Assembly: GCA_003161435.1 (NCBI GenBank)
Contig: PMOS01000031.1
Coordinates: 214,970-278,969, forward strand
Direction of reading: 5' to 3'
Source of the DNA: Vulcanimicrobiota bacterium
GTDB taxonomy: Bacteria; Vulcanimicrobiota; Vulcanimicrobiia; Vulcanimicrobiales; Vulcanimicrobiaceae
DNA: 64,000 bases
Positions 1 through 12,867 of the stretch are shown here, piece after piece. The notes beneath the pieces were generated by a model that saw only the letters and a list, made by a program, of their open reading frames with translations, did no database searches and was not told where the DNA came from. The stretch's first letter is position 1. The number at the start of each line of letters is the position of its first letter. Position numbers and translations under genes: made by a program.

Positions 1-2
1 AC

Positions 3-1573
3 GATGCCCTCTACGAGCATCGCGTGCGGCACATCCTCGTTCGGCACGAGGCCGCCGCGGCGTTCGCGGCGAGCGGCTATGCGCGCACGTCAGGTCGCGT
101 CGGCGTGTGCTGCGCGACCTCGGGACCGGGCGCGACCAACCTGGTGACCGGCTTGCTCGACGCGATGATGGATAGCGTCCCGCTCGTCGCGATCACCGGC
201 CAGGTCCGCACGGAGCTGATGGGGACGGACGGCTTTCAAGAAGCCGACGTCTGCGCGATCACCCAACCCGTGACCAAGCGCAACATGCTGATCTCCGACG
301 TGAACCGCATCGGCGAGACGATCGCCGAGGCGTTCGCGTTGGCTCGGCACGGCCGGCCCGGGCCGGTGCTGATCGACATCCCCAACGACATCCTCAAGGC
401 CCGAACCGACGCCACCGCCGTATGCGAACCGCTGACGTACGGTGGTGCCGGACCGCGTGCTTCCGATGCCGCGGTCCGCGACGCCGTCGCGCGGATCCGT
501 TCCGCGCGGCGACCCGTCGCGATCATCGGCGGCGGCGTTCGTGCGGGCGCAGTCGACCTCTACCGGCTGTTCGTCGCGATGCTCGGCTTGCCGCACGCCG
601 CGACGATCAACGCGCTGGGCGCCGCGGCGCCGGGCGATGCGAACTATCTCGGCATGCTCGGGATGCACGGGCTCAAGGCGGCGAACAAGGCGGTCCAGCG
701 CGCCGACCTGCTCGTCGCGCTGGGGATGCGGTTCGACGACCGCGTCACCGGCAAGCCCGACCGTTTCGCGCGCGAGGCGGCCGTGATCCACGCCGACATC
801 GATGCGACCGAGTTCGGCAAGATCGTGGCGGCCGACGTCACGCTCCACGGCGATCTGCGCGAGACGCTGCGCGCGCTCGTCGACGAGTTGGCGCGAGGAC
901 ACGTCCCACGCTTCGACGATTGGGCGGCCGAGGCTCGCCTGCTGGGCGGTCCGCTGCCCAGCGATCGGGTGGAGAACGACCAGCTCTCGGCGACCGGCGT
1001 GCTCGACCGTCTGTTCGCCGCCATCCCGGACGACGCGATCGTCACCACCGACGTCGGACAACATCAGATGTGGGCGGCGCAACGCGCGCAGCCCGCGCAT
1101 CCGCGCAAGTATGCGACCTCGGCCGGACTGGGCGCGATGGGGTTCGGCTTTCCGGCCGCGATCGGGGCGGCCTATGCGAATCCCGGCGTCCCGGTCTATG
1201 CGATCGTCGGCGACGGCGGCTTCCAGATGTGCCTGCCCGAGCTCGCGACGTTGCGGCGCTACGACGTCCCGGTCAAGATCGTGCTGATCGACAACCAGAA
1301 CCTGGGCATGGTGCGCCAGTGGCAAGAGCTCTTCTTCTCGCAGCGATACTCGGCGACGAATCTTGCCGACAACCCCGACTTCGTCGCGATCGCTCGCGCG
1401 TACGGAATCGATGCGTACGCGATCACCGCGCCGGCGCACGCGGGCGACGTCATCGCGCGCTTCGTCGCGTCGCGCGGGCCGGCGCTGCTGCACTGCGCGT
1501 GCCACCCCACCGAGAACGTGTGGCCGATGATCCCGGCCGGGATGACGGTCGACGATCTGATGGAGGCTCGCGC

Positions 1574-1577
<4 letters not shown>
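3..1577 (+). CDS. ilvB: acetolactate synthase, large (catalytic) subunit, 5'-truncated by the window
   Basis: Catalyses the ThDP-dependent condensation of two pyruvates (or pyruvate and 2-oxobutyrate), the first common step to Val, Leu and Ile. The reading frame is open from base 3 (Asp-Ala-Leu-Tyr-Glu-His-Arg), matching the family just before the conserved VRHE segment with the catalytic Glu, so roughly the first 30-40 residues lie outside the window. Three domains are visible: the N-terminal PYR domain with TSGPGATNLVTG, the central Rossmann-like domain, and the C-terminal PP domain with GDGGFQMCLPEL and DNQNLGMVRQWQ, the ThDP/Mg binding motif. It overlaps the next gene by four bases (GTGA) and heads an ilv-leu operon. 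No ilvC or ilvD is in view. Confidence 0.96.
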
Positions 1578-4958
<3,381 letters not shown>

Positions 4959-4962
<4 letters not shown>

Positions 4963-5483
4963 TTGTGGAGGGAACGGTTCTGCCGATTCCGCGGGCGAAC
5001 ATCGACACGGACCAGATCATACCGGCGCACTACCTCACGCGCATCGACGCCGACGGAATGGGCGAGCATCTCTTCGAGGGGATGCCCGATGGTGCGCACC
5101 TGCTGGCGCTCCATCCGGGCGCCGCGATCATCGTCGCCGGCGAGAACTTCGGTTGCGGCTCGTCGCGCGAACACGCCGCCTGGGCATTGCTCGGCCGCGG
5201 TTTCCACGCGGTGATCGCTCCGAGCTTCGCCCGCATCTTCCACGAGAACGCGTACAACAACGGCGTCGTGCCGGTGATCCTTCCGCAAGAGACGGTCGAC
5301 GAGCTGATGGGCGCGCGCACGATCGCGATCGACGTCGACAACGAGACGCTGCGCGCCGACGGTGGCGAGCCGATCCGGTTTTCGCTCGACCCGCTGCGCA
5401 AGCAGTTCGTGCTCGGCGGGGGCGTGCTCAAGTACCTGGCCGCGAAGATCCCCGCCGTGCGCGCATGGGAAGCCGCTCGGTGA
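4959..5483 (+). CDS. leuD: 3-isopropylmalate dehydratase, small subunit
   Basis: The 174-residue swivelling subunit that completes the isopropylmalate isomerase. It shows the family landmarks ANIDTDQIIPAHYLTR near the N-terminus, GENFGCGSSREHAAWAL, and FARIFHENAYNNGVVPVIL. It starts in the ATGA overlap with leuC and its stop overlaps the leuB start (GTGA), so the three genes are probably translationally coupled. Confidence 0.96.
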
Positions 5484-6571
5484 GCCGCATCGCGGTCCTG
5501 CCGGGCGACGGCATCGGCCCGGAGGTGACCGCGGCGGCGGTGCGCGTGCTGCGCGCGGTGATTCCGTCGTGCACGTTCGGTGAAGCGCCGGTCGGTGCGG
5601 CGGCGATCGCGTCGCACGGAACGCCGCTCCCCGACGAGACGCTCGCGCTCGCGCGCGCCAGCGACGCCATCCTGTTCGGCGCGGTCGGCGGACCGGGTTT
5701 CGAGGACCGTACGCCCGACAAACGTCCCGAAGCGTCGATCCTGGGGTTGCGCAAAGCGTTCGGCTTGTACGCGAACGTGCGCCCGTCGTTCGCATTCCCC
5801 GGCCTGGAGTCGCGATCGCCCCTACGCGCCGAGCTAGTGCGCGGGATGGACCTCGTGATCGTCCGCGAGCTGACCGGCGGCTTGTATTTCGGGCCGAAGA
5901 GCCTCGAGCGCGAAGACGGGGTGCTGACCGCCCGCGACGGGCTCGTCTACCGCGACTTCGAGATCGAGCGCATCGTGCGTTTCGCGTTCGCGCTCGCACG
6001 CACGCGTCGTAAGCACGTCACGTCGGTCGACAAGTCGAACGTGCTGATGAGCTCGCAGCTCTGGCGCCGCATCACGATCGACGTCGCGCGCGACTTCCCC
6101 GACATCACGCTCGAGCATATGCTGGTCGATAATGCCGCGATGCAGCTGGTCCGCGATCCGCGCGCGTTCGACGTGATCGTCACCGAGAACATGTTCGGCG
6201 ACATCCTCTCCGACGAAGCCGCGATGATCACCGGTACGATCGGCAGCGCCCCCAGCGCGAGCCTCGGAGCAGATCCGCACGCGCGCGGGTTCGGCATCTA
6301 CGAGCCGATCAGCGGCACCGCCCCCGACATCGCCGGCCGCGGAATCGCAAATCCGGCGGCCGCGATCCTTTCGGCCGCGCTCCTCGCGCGCTTCTCCCTC
6401 GGCGAAGACGAGGCAGCGGCGCGGATCGAGGATGCCGTCGCGCAGACACTAGCGGCCGGTCCACGCACGGTCGACCTCGACCCCCCAGGCGAGGCTGTCT
6501 CAACGGACGCCTTCACCGACGCGGTCCTGGCCCGGCTGCCGGCACCGCTCGCTTCCGCGCTTCCCTCCTGA
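5480..6571 (+). CDS. leuB: 3-isopropylmalate dehydrogenase
   Basis: NAD-dependent oxidative decarboxylation of 3-isopropylmalate, the last dedicated step before transamination to leucine. The N-terminus (SRIAVLPGDGIGPEV) and the segments YANVRPSFAFPG, ELTGGLYFG, and SVDKSNVL with the catalytic Lys are typical; FGDILSDEAAM and GTAPDIAGRGIANPAA mark the substrate/NAD site. About 363 residues, the normal length. I chose GTG 5480 because it overlaps the leuD stop and gives the usual N-terminus; an in-frame ATG at 5465 would add five residues. Last gene of the operon. Confidence 0.95.
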   Translation: MSRIAVLPGDGIGPEVTAAAVRVLRAVIPSCTFGEAPVGAAAIASHGTPLPDETLALARASDAILFGAVGGPGFEDRTPDKRPEASILGLRKAFGLYANVRPSFAFPGLESRSPLRAELVRGMDLVIVRELTGGLYFGPKSLEREDGVLTARDGLVYRDFEIERIVRFAFALARTRRKHVTSVDKSNVLMSSQLWRRITIDVARDFPDITLEHMLVDNAAMQLVRDPRAFDVIVTENMFGDILSDEAAMITGTIGSAPSASLGADPHARGFGIYEPISGTAPDIAGRGIANPAAAILSAALLARFSLGEDEAAARIEDAVAQTLAAGPRTVDLDPPGEAVSTDAFTDAVLARLPAPLASALPS

Positions 6572-6834
6572 GCGATCCGTGAGCGCACAGTACCCTGAGC
6601 CCGAGGGCGAGAGCTACAAGTCAACTTGGCCGTAGGAATGGCGCCATCACGGCCGCCGCGTGCGGTCCCGAGACGCTCGAGCGCGAGAAGGTCTGCCGGC
6701 GATGCAAGTGCGTCGGTTTCGATCGACTATCCCAGCCGAGACATCGCCGACCACTACGATCGCGCCAGCCAGGAGCTCCGTAGAGCGCTGTCCAAGGTAG
6801 GCGGCCGCGAGCTCCGGCGGAACGCGATGGCCCG
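6572..6834. other. intergenic stretch after leuB, no gene recognised
   Basis: Two short frames on the plus strand look protein-like (one with closely spaced Cys pairs near 6697-6710, another ending near 6865), but neither has a ribosome-binding site nor a match I recognise. They could be remnants of one frameshifted gene. On the minus strand this is where the toxin partner of the antitoxin gene would be expected, and no RES-type domain is visible. Confidence 0.4.
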
Positions 6835-7221
6835 TTACCATCCCTGGCGGGCAAGATCGAGGTAGCGCCGGACATCGATCAGGTCCTCCATGAGACCCAT
6901 GGTCATGCGCCGCAGCGGGGGCTCATCGCCGAAGTCGGCATTCGGCCGGCGAACCCAACCGGCGGCAACCTCACCGGGGCCGAAGAGTGCCGCGAGATCC
7001 TGCCAGATCACGACGAGGTTCGCGATCCGCTCCTTCACGTCGGCCGGGAGGTTGGCTCGTGAAGGCTCCTCATACATGCGCCGAACAGTTCGCTCGTGGA
7101 GGCCCAAGAGTTTCGCTACGTCCGCGCCCGTGAGTTGCCAGCGGTCGGCGACGCGACGGAGAGCGTTTACGGCCACGCGAGGAGATACCGGCGCAGGTAG
7201 CATGACGACTGACGTGATCAT
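6835..7221 (-). CDS. MbcA/ParS/Xre-type antitoxin (DUF2384), apparently orphan
   Basis: About 128 residues. An Xre-like helix-turn-helix (GADVAKLLGLHERTVRRMYEE) is followed by the DUF2384 helical region, with the family-typical C-terminal pattern of a W..RPN..F segment, then PPLRRMTMG and a final helix ending DVRRYLDLARQGW. Members neutralise RES-domain toxins and repress their own operon. The start at ATG 7221 gives a compact N-terminus; ATG 7203 and an upstream start near 7287 are alternatives. No RES toxin is seen downstream (below 6835), so it is either orphaned or acts on another locus such as the RES-Xre pair at the far end of this window. Two identical dyads lie upstream and may be its operators. 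Confidence 0.65.
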   Translation of the reverse strand: MITSVVMLPAPVSPRVAVNALRRVADRWQLTGADVAKLLGLHERTVRRMYEEPSRANLPADVKERIANLVVIWQDLAALFGPGEVAAGWVRRPNADFGDEPPLRRMTMGLMEDLIDVRRYLDLARQGW

Positions 7222-7281
7222 AGCATGAAACGTGACACGCGTTGAAAGCACCCCAGACCCGTCGATCTGCGACCGGATAGA

Positions 7282-7330
7282 CCGCATAAAGTGCGGAGCT
7301 CGTCGAGCCCGTATTCCGCAGTATTTGCGG
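7282..7330. promoter_or_regulatory. duplicated dyad CCGCA-N5-TGCGG, candidate operators
   Basis: Two perfect copies of CCGCA-N5-TGCGG occur at 7282-7296 and 7316-7330. Their centres are 34 bp apart, close to three helical turns, and they lie 61 bp or more upstream of the minus-strand antitoxin start at 7221. Repeated phased dyads next to a gene for a DNA-binding antitoxin suggest operator sites, which is inference. No other gene starts here, as the neighbour on the far side ends at 7402. Confidence 0.45.
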
Positions 7331-7401
7331 AGAAAGGCGTTCTGCTGCGCGACGGAATTGGGAAAAAGACCAGCTGGATACTCGCGCCGTGAGCGCCACG
7401 A

Positions 7402-7941
7402 CTATCGCGCGGCGGAACCGTCGATGAAGTGGCGCAGCTCGCCGACGTACTTGTCGGTGTTGTGAATGCTGCGCAGGACCTCGACGATCGCTTCGGAGGG
7501 AAAGCCGGATTCGAGCGTCACCGTATAACCCGAGAAGACGTCGGATTCTTCGTCGGCCCCCCAGAACAGGAAATTGTCATCGTTGTAGCTCAGCAACTTG
7601 CGCATGAACCCGTTCGCGTCCGTTAGGCGGTTCAGGTTGATGTAGTTGCCCTTGTAGTGCGGATAGACGCGGAAGCCGATCGTGTCGTGCGGCGTCACGC
7701 TGATGACGATCTCGAGGGAGTCCGAGTTCGCGAGCCCGCTGTCGATCGTGCCGATGAAATTGTACGGCTGTTTGGTGCTTTGGCGGAACGCGATGTTCGC
7801 GTCCGTTCGCCCGGCGGTGCTCGTCAGGAGCGCTCCCAGCTTCGCGCGCGTCGCGTCCCGGCCGGGGCTTTGCGCGCTCGCGGGCTGCGCGGCGATCAGC
7901 AGCACGAGCGGCAGCAGCATGGAAAAAGCTTTCAGGCGCAT
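7402..7941 (-). CDS. exported protein of unknown function, possible YbjN-like fold
   Basis: The 179-residue product starts with a clear signal peptide (MRLKAFSMLLPLVLLIAAQPASA, cleavage before QSPG). The mature part has alternating strands and a C-terminal helix (PSEAIVEVLRSIHNTDKYVGELRHFIDG) reminiscent of the YbjN / type III chaperone-like fold, but I would not insist on that. The start at 7941 is chosen because it gives the signal peptide; a longer frame adds an implausible N-terminus. It is divergent from the dehydratase gene at 7991, with which it shares a 49-bp promoter region. Confidence 0.75.
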   Translation of the reverse strand: MRLKAFSMLLPLVLLIAAQPASAQSPGRDATRAKLGALLTSTAGRTDANIAFRQSTKQPYNFIGTIDSGLANSDSLEIVISVTPHDTIGFRVYPHYKGNYINLNRLTDANGFMRKLLSYNDDNFLFWGADEESDVFSGYTVTLESGFPSEAIVEVLRSIHNTDKYVGELRHFIDGSAAR

Positions 7942-7990
7942 GATCGTACATCCGTTCAGAGGCCAATGAGTCCTGCCGTTCAATGTCAAT

Positions 7991-8905
7991 ATGGTGACGC
8001 GGTATGATGCCGTCAGCCGTGACGCGATCGCGGCGGCCGAGGGTGCGATTCGGCCCTACATTCGGCGGACGCCGGTCGTCGAGGTGGACGGCGTCACGCT
8101 CAAGCTCGAGTCGTTACAGCACGCCGGCTCGTTCAAGACGCGCGGCGCGTTTACGAACTTGTTGAGCCGCGAGATCCCTTCGGCGGGCGTCGTGGCGGCG
8201 TCAGGCGGAAATCACGGCGCCGCCGTCGCGTATGCGGCGATGACGCTCGGCGTCCCGGCCGTCATCTTCGTGCCGACCGTTTCATCGCCCGCGAAGATCG
8301 CCCGGATCGAAGGCTACGGCGCTCGGATCGTGGTCGGCGGCGATCGGTACTCGGACGCCTACGAGGCGAGCCTCGGACACATTGCCGAAACCGGTGCATT
8401 GGCAGTGCACGCGTTCGACTCCGTCGAAACCCTGTGCGGTCAAGGAACGCTCGGGATGGAGCTCGAGGAACAGGAGCCCGAACTCGACACGCTGCTGGTC
8501 CCGGTCGGCGGCGGCGGGCTGATCGGCGGGATCGCCGCGTGGTACGAGAACCGCGTGAAGATCGTCGCGATCGAACCGGAAGGTGCGCCGACGTTACGCG
8601 ATGCGCTGGCCGCGGGCCGACCGGTCGACGCGCCGGCCGGCAGCATCGCGAGCGACTCGCTCGCACCGCGCCGCGTCGGCGAGCTGATGTTTCCGATCGC
8701 GCAGCGACACATCGACAGCGTCGTGCTGGTTTCCGATGGCGACATCGTCGCCGCGCGCGCGGCGTTATGGGACCGAGCACGCGTCGTTGCCGAACCAGGC
8801 GGCAGCGCCGCCTTCGCCGCCGTTCATTCCGGCAAGTATCGAGCCGTGTCCGGCGAGCGCATCGGCGTCGTCGTCAGCGGCGCCAACACGATCATCACCT
8901 GGTGA
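7991..8905 (+). CDS. PLP-dependent threonine/serine dehydratase family protein
   Basis: A 304-residue fold-type II PLP enzyme. The PLP lysine is K49 in GSFKTRGA; SGGNHGAAVAYAA is the substrate loop, and PVGGGGLIGGI the phosphate-binding glycine loop. It resembles catabolic or biosynthetic threonine dehydratases without the C-terminal ACT domain, so no isoleucine feedback module is present. Serine racemase-like or other lyase activity cannot be excluded. Supply of 2-oxobutyrate would link it to the ilv-leu operon nearby, but it stands as a single gene with its own divergent promoter. Confidence 0.88.
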   Translation: MVTRYDAVSRDAIAAAEGAIRPYIRRTPVVEVDGVTLKLESLQHAGSFKTRGAFTNLLSREIPSAGVVAASGGNHGAAVAYAAMTLGVPAVIFVPTVSSPAKIARIEGYGARIVVGGDRYSDAYEASLGHIAETGALAVHAFDSVETLCGQGTLGMELEEQEPELDTLLVPVGGGGLIGGIAAWYENRVKIVAIEPEGAPTLRDALAAGRPVDAPAGSIASDSLAPRRVGELMFPIAQRHIDSVVLVSDGDIVAARAALWDRARVVAEPGGSAAFAAVHSGKYRAVSGERIGVVVSGANTIITW

Positions 8906-8916
8906 TATGAACCACT

Positions 8917-8933
8917 GCCGCCTCTTGGCGGGC
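8917..8933 (+). terminator. small GC hairpin after the dehydratase gene
   Basis: CCGCC-TCTT-GGCGG (8918-8931) forms a compact hairpin 12 bases after the dehydratase stop, in the space before the convergent gene ending at 8964. There is no T-run, so an intrinsic terminator is only a possibility. Confidence 0.3.
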
Positions 8934-8963
8934 GCGCGTCCACGACACGGTCGCCGCAGCGGT

Positions 8964-9437
8964 CTACCGCGTCGGCAAAGGTGACGGCGAACCGGAAGGA
9001 CTTGCCGACGGCGACGGCGCCGTCGCCGGCTCTATGATGAGCGGCTGATGATGTAGCGATTGCCGATAGCCGTCTTCGGTATCGTAGGTCACGCGAAACT
9101 CGATCGTCCCCGCTTCGCGCAACGTAATGTTTGCGGCGTGCGCCACGACCGTTCCGCCAGGCACCTTGGTGGGACAATGCTGCTTCGACGCGTACACTTG
9201 CTCTTCACGGATCGTCAGCGTAAGACCGGGAAGGCTCTGCAACGCTTCGACCCCGACGAGGCGCCGCAGATGCGACGTACAATCGGAGATCCAATAGACG
9301 GCGCGGATGTCAGCTGATTCACCGGATCGAATCGTAATCGTTTCGGATCCGCTTTGGGGACTGCTCATCAGAGGAAACGCAAGCACACTCGTTGCGCAGA
9401 ACCAGGCGGCGATGACAGGTGCAAGCCTCAGACGCAT
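8964..9437 (-). CDS. exported hypothetical protein
   Basis: A 157-residue product with a signal peptide (MRLRLAPVIAAWFCATSVLA). The mature domain is beta-rich (TITIRSGESADIRAVYWISDC, and TVVAHAANITLREAGTIEFR), has two cysteines that could pair, and ends in a Ser/Pro-rich tail. The fold resembles small Ig/cupredoxin-like secreted domains, but I do not recognise a named family. The start at 9437 gives the signal peptide. It lies 26 bp downstream of ileS on the same strand and may be read through from it. Confidence 0.7.
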   Translation of the reverse strand: MRLRLAPVIAAWFCATSVLAFPLMSSPQSGSETITIRSGESADIRAVYWISDCTSHLRRLVGVEALQSLPGLTLTIREEQVYASKQHCPTKVPGGTVVAHAANITLREAGTIEFRVTYDTEDGYRQSLHHQPLIIEPATAPSPSASPSGSPSPLPTR

Positions 9438-9463
9438 GCCACGCCCTCCGACGCGGTAGAGTG

Positions 9464-12325
9464 CTACGGGATCGATTCGAGTTCGCGGACGATTTGGGCG
9501 CACGGTGCACACAGGGTCGGATGCTCGGGATCGGTGCCGAGCGGCAAGTATTTCCAGCAGCGTTGGCACTTTTCGCCGGTAGCCGGGAACAGCTCGACCC
9601 GCGCGCGGGGGCTCGGCGACGATGACGGCTCGCGGAAACTCGTCGGCGCCGGCGGCTCACCGTCGTTCGCAGGTGCGATCGTGAGGCCGCGGAGCGACGA
9701 GACGACGAGGGCTTCGCGCAGGCCGTCGCTCAGCGCGAGGAAGCGCGGGTAGAACTCGGCCGGGACTTCGACGGCTGCGTCGAGCTGGAAGTCGCGGATG
9801 CCTTCGCTGGCGGCGACTTGCGCGCGGAGCTGCTTCAGCAGCGCCCATGCCGCGAGCGCGTCGTCGTCGACCGCGTCGACGCGCGGGAAGGCGAGATCGA
9901 AGACCGACTCGTCGGCGCCGCGCAGCGATTCCGGCAACGCCTGCCAGGCTTCCTCGGCGGTGAACGAGAGGATCGGCGCGAGCAGCACGCCCAGCGTGCG
10001 GAACGTCTCGAGCAACGCCGACTGCGCGCTGCGGCGCCGCGCGGCGTTCGGCGCCGACGAATAGAGCCGGTCCTTGAGCGCGTCGCCGTAGAACGCCGAC
10101 AGATCTTCTTCGGCGAAACGCTGGATCGCCAGATATGCGGCGTGCAGGTCGAACGCACGGTAGTGGCCGACGACCTCGTATGCGAAGGCGTCGACGGCAT
10201 CGAGCGCGAGACGGTCGAGCGGTTCCATCCGCTCCCGCGGCACGATCGTCGCGGGCGTGAGATCGTTCAGCAGGCCGAGCAGAAAGCGCAGCCGGTTGCG
10301 CAGGTTGCGGTAGACGTTCGAGACGTTGTCGAGCAGCTGCGCACCCAACCGCACGTCGCCGACGAAGACGTCGGTCGACGCCGCCCACAAGCGCAGCAGG
10401 TCGGCACCGTACTTGCCGATCGCCTCTTCAGCCGCGATGTAGTTGCCGGCCGATTTGTGCATGGCGTGACCGTGCTGATCGACGACCCAGCCGTACGAGA
10501 TCACCTGCTCGTACGGCGCGACGCCGCGCGTCGCCACCGAGGTGATCAGGTTCGAACGGAACCAGCCGCGGTACTGGTCGCCGCCTTCGAGGTACGCGTC
10601 GGCCGGGAACTTCATCCCGCGCTCGACCAGCACCGCCCGCCAGGTGACCCCCGACTCGAACCAGATGTCGACGATGTTGTGTTCTTTGTCGAACGCCGTC
10701 CCGCCGCACTTCGCGCAGGTCAACCCAGGCGGTGCGAACGCGTCGAGCGGCTCGGTCCACCACAGATCCGACGCGTTGCCCTCGTCGAACGAGCGCGCGC
10801 GCATCGCCTGCGCGAAGTTGCGCGCGAGCTGCGGCTCGAGCACCGACTCGTTGCAGGCGGTGCAGACGACCGCGGGGATCGGCGTCCCCCACACGCGCTG
10901 GCGCGAGACGCACCACTCCGGATGGTTGCCGACCATCTGTGACATCCGCGTCTCGCCCCAGGCCGGGTGCCAGGTGACGTCGTGCACCGCGGCCTCGGCC
11001 CGCTCGCGCAGCTGTTTGCGGTCCATCCCGATGAACCACTGCGCGGTGGCGCGGAACACGACCGGATTCTTGCAGCGCCAGCAGTGCGGATAGCTGTGGT
11101 CGTACGACTCGGCCGCGATCAGCGCGCCCGACGCGCGCAGATCGTCGACGATGCGCGGGTTGGCGGCGAAGATCTGCAGGCCGGCATACGGCCCCGCTTC
11201 GGCGGTGAACGTGCCGGCGCCGTCGACCGGGTTGATGATCGGCAGCCCGTACCGCACGCCGGTTTCGAAGTCGTCCTCGCCGTGGCCGGGCGCGGTGTGC
11301 ACCGCGCCGGTCCCCGTCTCCAACTCGACGTACTCGGCCGTCACCAACACGGAATCGCGATCGAGGAACGGGTGCCGCACCGCGAGCCCCTCGAGCGCCG
11401 ATCCTTCGATCTCACCGCGCAAGGACGCCCGGCCTACGGCGAACTGCGCGATGACCGGCGCCGCGAGGTCGCGCGCGAAGATCACGTCCTCGTCGCCGGC
11501 CCGGTACACGCCGTAGGTCGCCTCGGGCTTGAACGCGATCGCAACATTGGCGGGAAGCGTCCACGGCGTCGTCGTCCATATCGCGACCGACAACGGCGTC
11601 CCGTCGTCGTCGAGCCCGAAGCGTTCGAGCAGCGCCGCACGCTGCGCGTCGTCCGCGCGGAAGCGCACGTAGATCGACGGCGACGTGTGGTCCTTGTACT
11701 CGATCTCGGCCTCGGCCAGCGCGGTCTCGTCGTAGATGCACCACAACGTCGAGCGCAGGCCCTTGTAGAGATAGTCGTCTTCGGCCAAATCGGCGAGCGT
11801 CTCGACGATCGTCGCCTCGAAGGCCGGCGCGATCGTCATGTACGGATCGTCGAAGCGCCCGAAACCGGTCCCCATGCGCAGCATTTGCTCGCGCTGCCGA
11901 TCGAGCCAGTGCAACGCGCGCTCGCGGCACGCGCGGCGCAGCTCGATCGGGTCGGCCGCCCGAAAATCGAGCTTGAAGTGCGCCAGCGTCTCGCGCTCGA
12001 TCGGTAGGCCGTGCATGTCCCAGCCCGGCACGAAGTCCGCGTACTCGCCGTCGAGCAGATGGATCTTGACCAGCGCGTCCTTGAGGACGCGGTTGAGGAA
12101 CGTCCCCATGTGCAGGTCGTTGTTCGCGTACGGCGGCCCGTCGTGCAAGACGAACGGCGCGCCGCCGGCCGCACGATTCGCCGCCAGCCGCCGGAAGTAC
12201 GTCCCGTGCTCGGCCCACCACGCGACGCGAGCCGGCTCGCGTTTGGGGAGCTCGGCCCGCATCGGGAACTCGGTCTTGGGCAGGTTGAGCGTCGAACGGT
12301 AGTCGCGCGCGGTGGTTTCGGACAT
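9464..12325 (-). CDS. ileS: isoleucyl-tRNA synthetase
   Basis: Class I synthetase of 953 residues that charges tRNA-Ile. It has the HIGH-type motif as HMGT (residues 72-75, in NNDLHMGTFLNRV), the CP1 editing domain (WTTTPWTLPANVAI), the KMSKS-type motif as MHKSAGN, and a C-terminal zinc finger with CQRCW and CAPC. The motif variants are conservative. Length and zinc finger fit the bacterial IleS1 type. It is preceded by the secreted-protein pair on the same strand but probably has its own promoter near 12326-12340 or further upstream. Confidence 0.97.
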   Translation of the reverse strand: MSETTARDYRSTLNLPKTEFPMRAELPKREPARVAWWAEHGTYFRRLAANRAAGGAPFVLHDGPPYANNDLHMGTFLNRVLKDALVKIHLLDGEYADFVPGWDMHGLPIERETLAHFKLDFRAADPIELRRACRERALHWLDRQREQMLRMGTGFGRFDDPYMTIAPAFEATIVETLADLAEDDYLYKGLRSTLWCIYDETALAEAEIEYKDHTSPSIYVRFRADDAQRAALLERFGLDDDGTPLSVAIWTTTPWTLPANVAIAFKPEATYGVYRAGDEDVIFARDLAAPVIAQFAVGRASLRGEIEGSALEGLAVRHPFLDRDSVLVTAEYVELETGTGAVHTAPGHGEDDFETGVRYGLPIINPVDGAGTFTAEAGPYAGLQIFAANPRIVDDLRASGALIAAESYDHSYPHCWRCKNPVVFRATAQWFIGMDRKQLRERAEAAVHDVTWHPAWGETRMSQMVGNHPEWCVSRQRVWGTPIPAVVCTACNESVLEPQLARNFAQAMRARSFDEGNASDLWWTEPLDAFAPPGLTCAKCGGTAFDKEHNIVDIWFESGVTWRAVLVERGMKFPADAYLEGGDQYRGWFRSNLITSVATRGVAPYEQVISYGWVVDQHGHAMHKSAGNYIAAEEAIGKYGADLLRLWAASTDVFVGDVRLGAQLLDNVSNVYRNLRNRLRFLLGLLNDLTPATIVPRERMEPLDRLALDAVDAFAYEVVGHYRAFDLHAAYLAIQRFAEEDLSAFYGDALKDRLYSSAPNAARRRSAQSALLETFRTLGVLLAPILSFTAEEAWQALPESLRGADESVFDLAFPRVDAVDDDALAAWALLKQLRAQVAASEGIRDFQLDAAVEVPAEFYPRFLALSDGLREALVVSSLRGLTIAPANDGEPPAPTSFREPSSSPSPRARVELFPATGEKCQRCWKYLPLGTDPEHPTLCAPCAQIVRELESIP

Positions 12326-12340
12326 CGAACCTGAGGAGTT

Positions 12341-12808
12341 CTAAAGTTTGGAGGCCGCCGCCTTTGCGGCCGCGACGAACGCCGCGGACGGCGTCGCCTT
12401 GTTCATGTCACCGCCCCAGCTCATCGTGATGTAGTGGCCGTTCTTGAGCATCGCGATCACGCCGGTTCCGCTCCACCACAGTGCATCAGCGCCGATCCCG
12501 GCCAGTGGCTTGAGCTCGGGTTGGGTCTTGAGCGTCGCGAACGGCGCCGGGTCAACGTGAGATGCGACCACGAACATCTTCGCAAGGCTGCCCGGATAAT
12601 GACACGTGTCCTGGGCGTACCGTCCCGTCGTCATACCTTTGTGCAAGTCGGCGGTCGCCGGAGCTCCGGTCAGCACCGTGACGAGGTTACCGGGAACGAG
12701 CGAGCACGGGTTGACGCCGGCTGCCAGGGCCGGCACGGGGACGATGACCGCGGACAGCGAGGCCGCCGCTCCGAGGAGCGCGCACCATTGCAGCAGAGTT
12801 CGAAACAC
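12341..12808 (-). CDS. secreted cysteine-containing protein, paralogue A of a tandem pair
   Basis: A 155-residue product with a signal peptide (to ALAA) and a small mature domain: NPCSLVPGNLVTVLTGAPAT, then DTCHYPG, then ADALWWSG. It starts at GTG with an excellent AGGAGG-like site (TAGGAGGAATC). The two conserved Cys (NPC and TCH) could form a disulphide. The helix-then-sheet organisation resembles DUF3558-type secreted lipoprotein domains of actinobacteria, though without a lipobox. The neighbouring paralogue is about half identical. Confidence 0.8.
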   Translation of the reverse strand: MFRTLLQWCALLGAAASLSAVIVPVPALAAGVNPCSLVPGNLVTVLTGAPATADLHKGMTTGRYAQDTCHYPGSLAKMFVVASHVDPAPFATLKTQPELKPLAGIGADALWWSGTGVIAMLKNGHYITMSWGGDMNKATPSAAFVAAAKAAASKL

Positions 12809-12867
12809 GATTCCTCCTACGCCTCGGCAGCTCGCTCCTGCGACCCGAGCACCTGTCCTGTCGGGTG

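Noticed and set aside
90-1505. Long antisense reading frame opposite ilvB (also others, e.g. 3553-4869 opposite leuC, 9818-10942 and 10967-12007 opposite ileS)
   Set aside because: They are Arg/Asp/His-rich shadows produced by the high-GC codon bias of strong genes on the other strand.
6626-6865. 79-codon plus-strand frame after leuB
   Set aside because: Overlaps the antitoxin gene end, has no ribosome-binding site and no recognisable motif.
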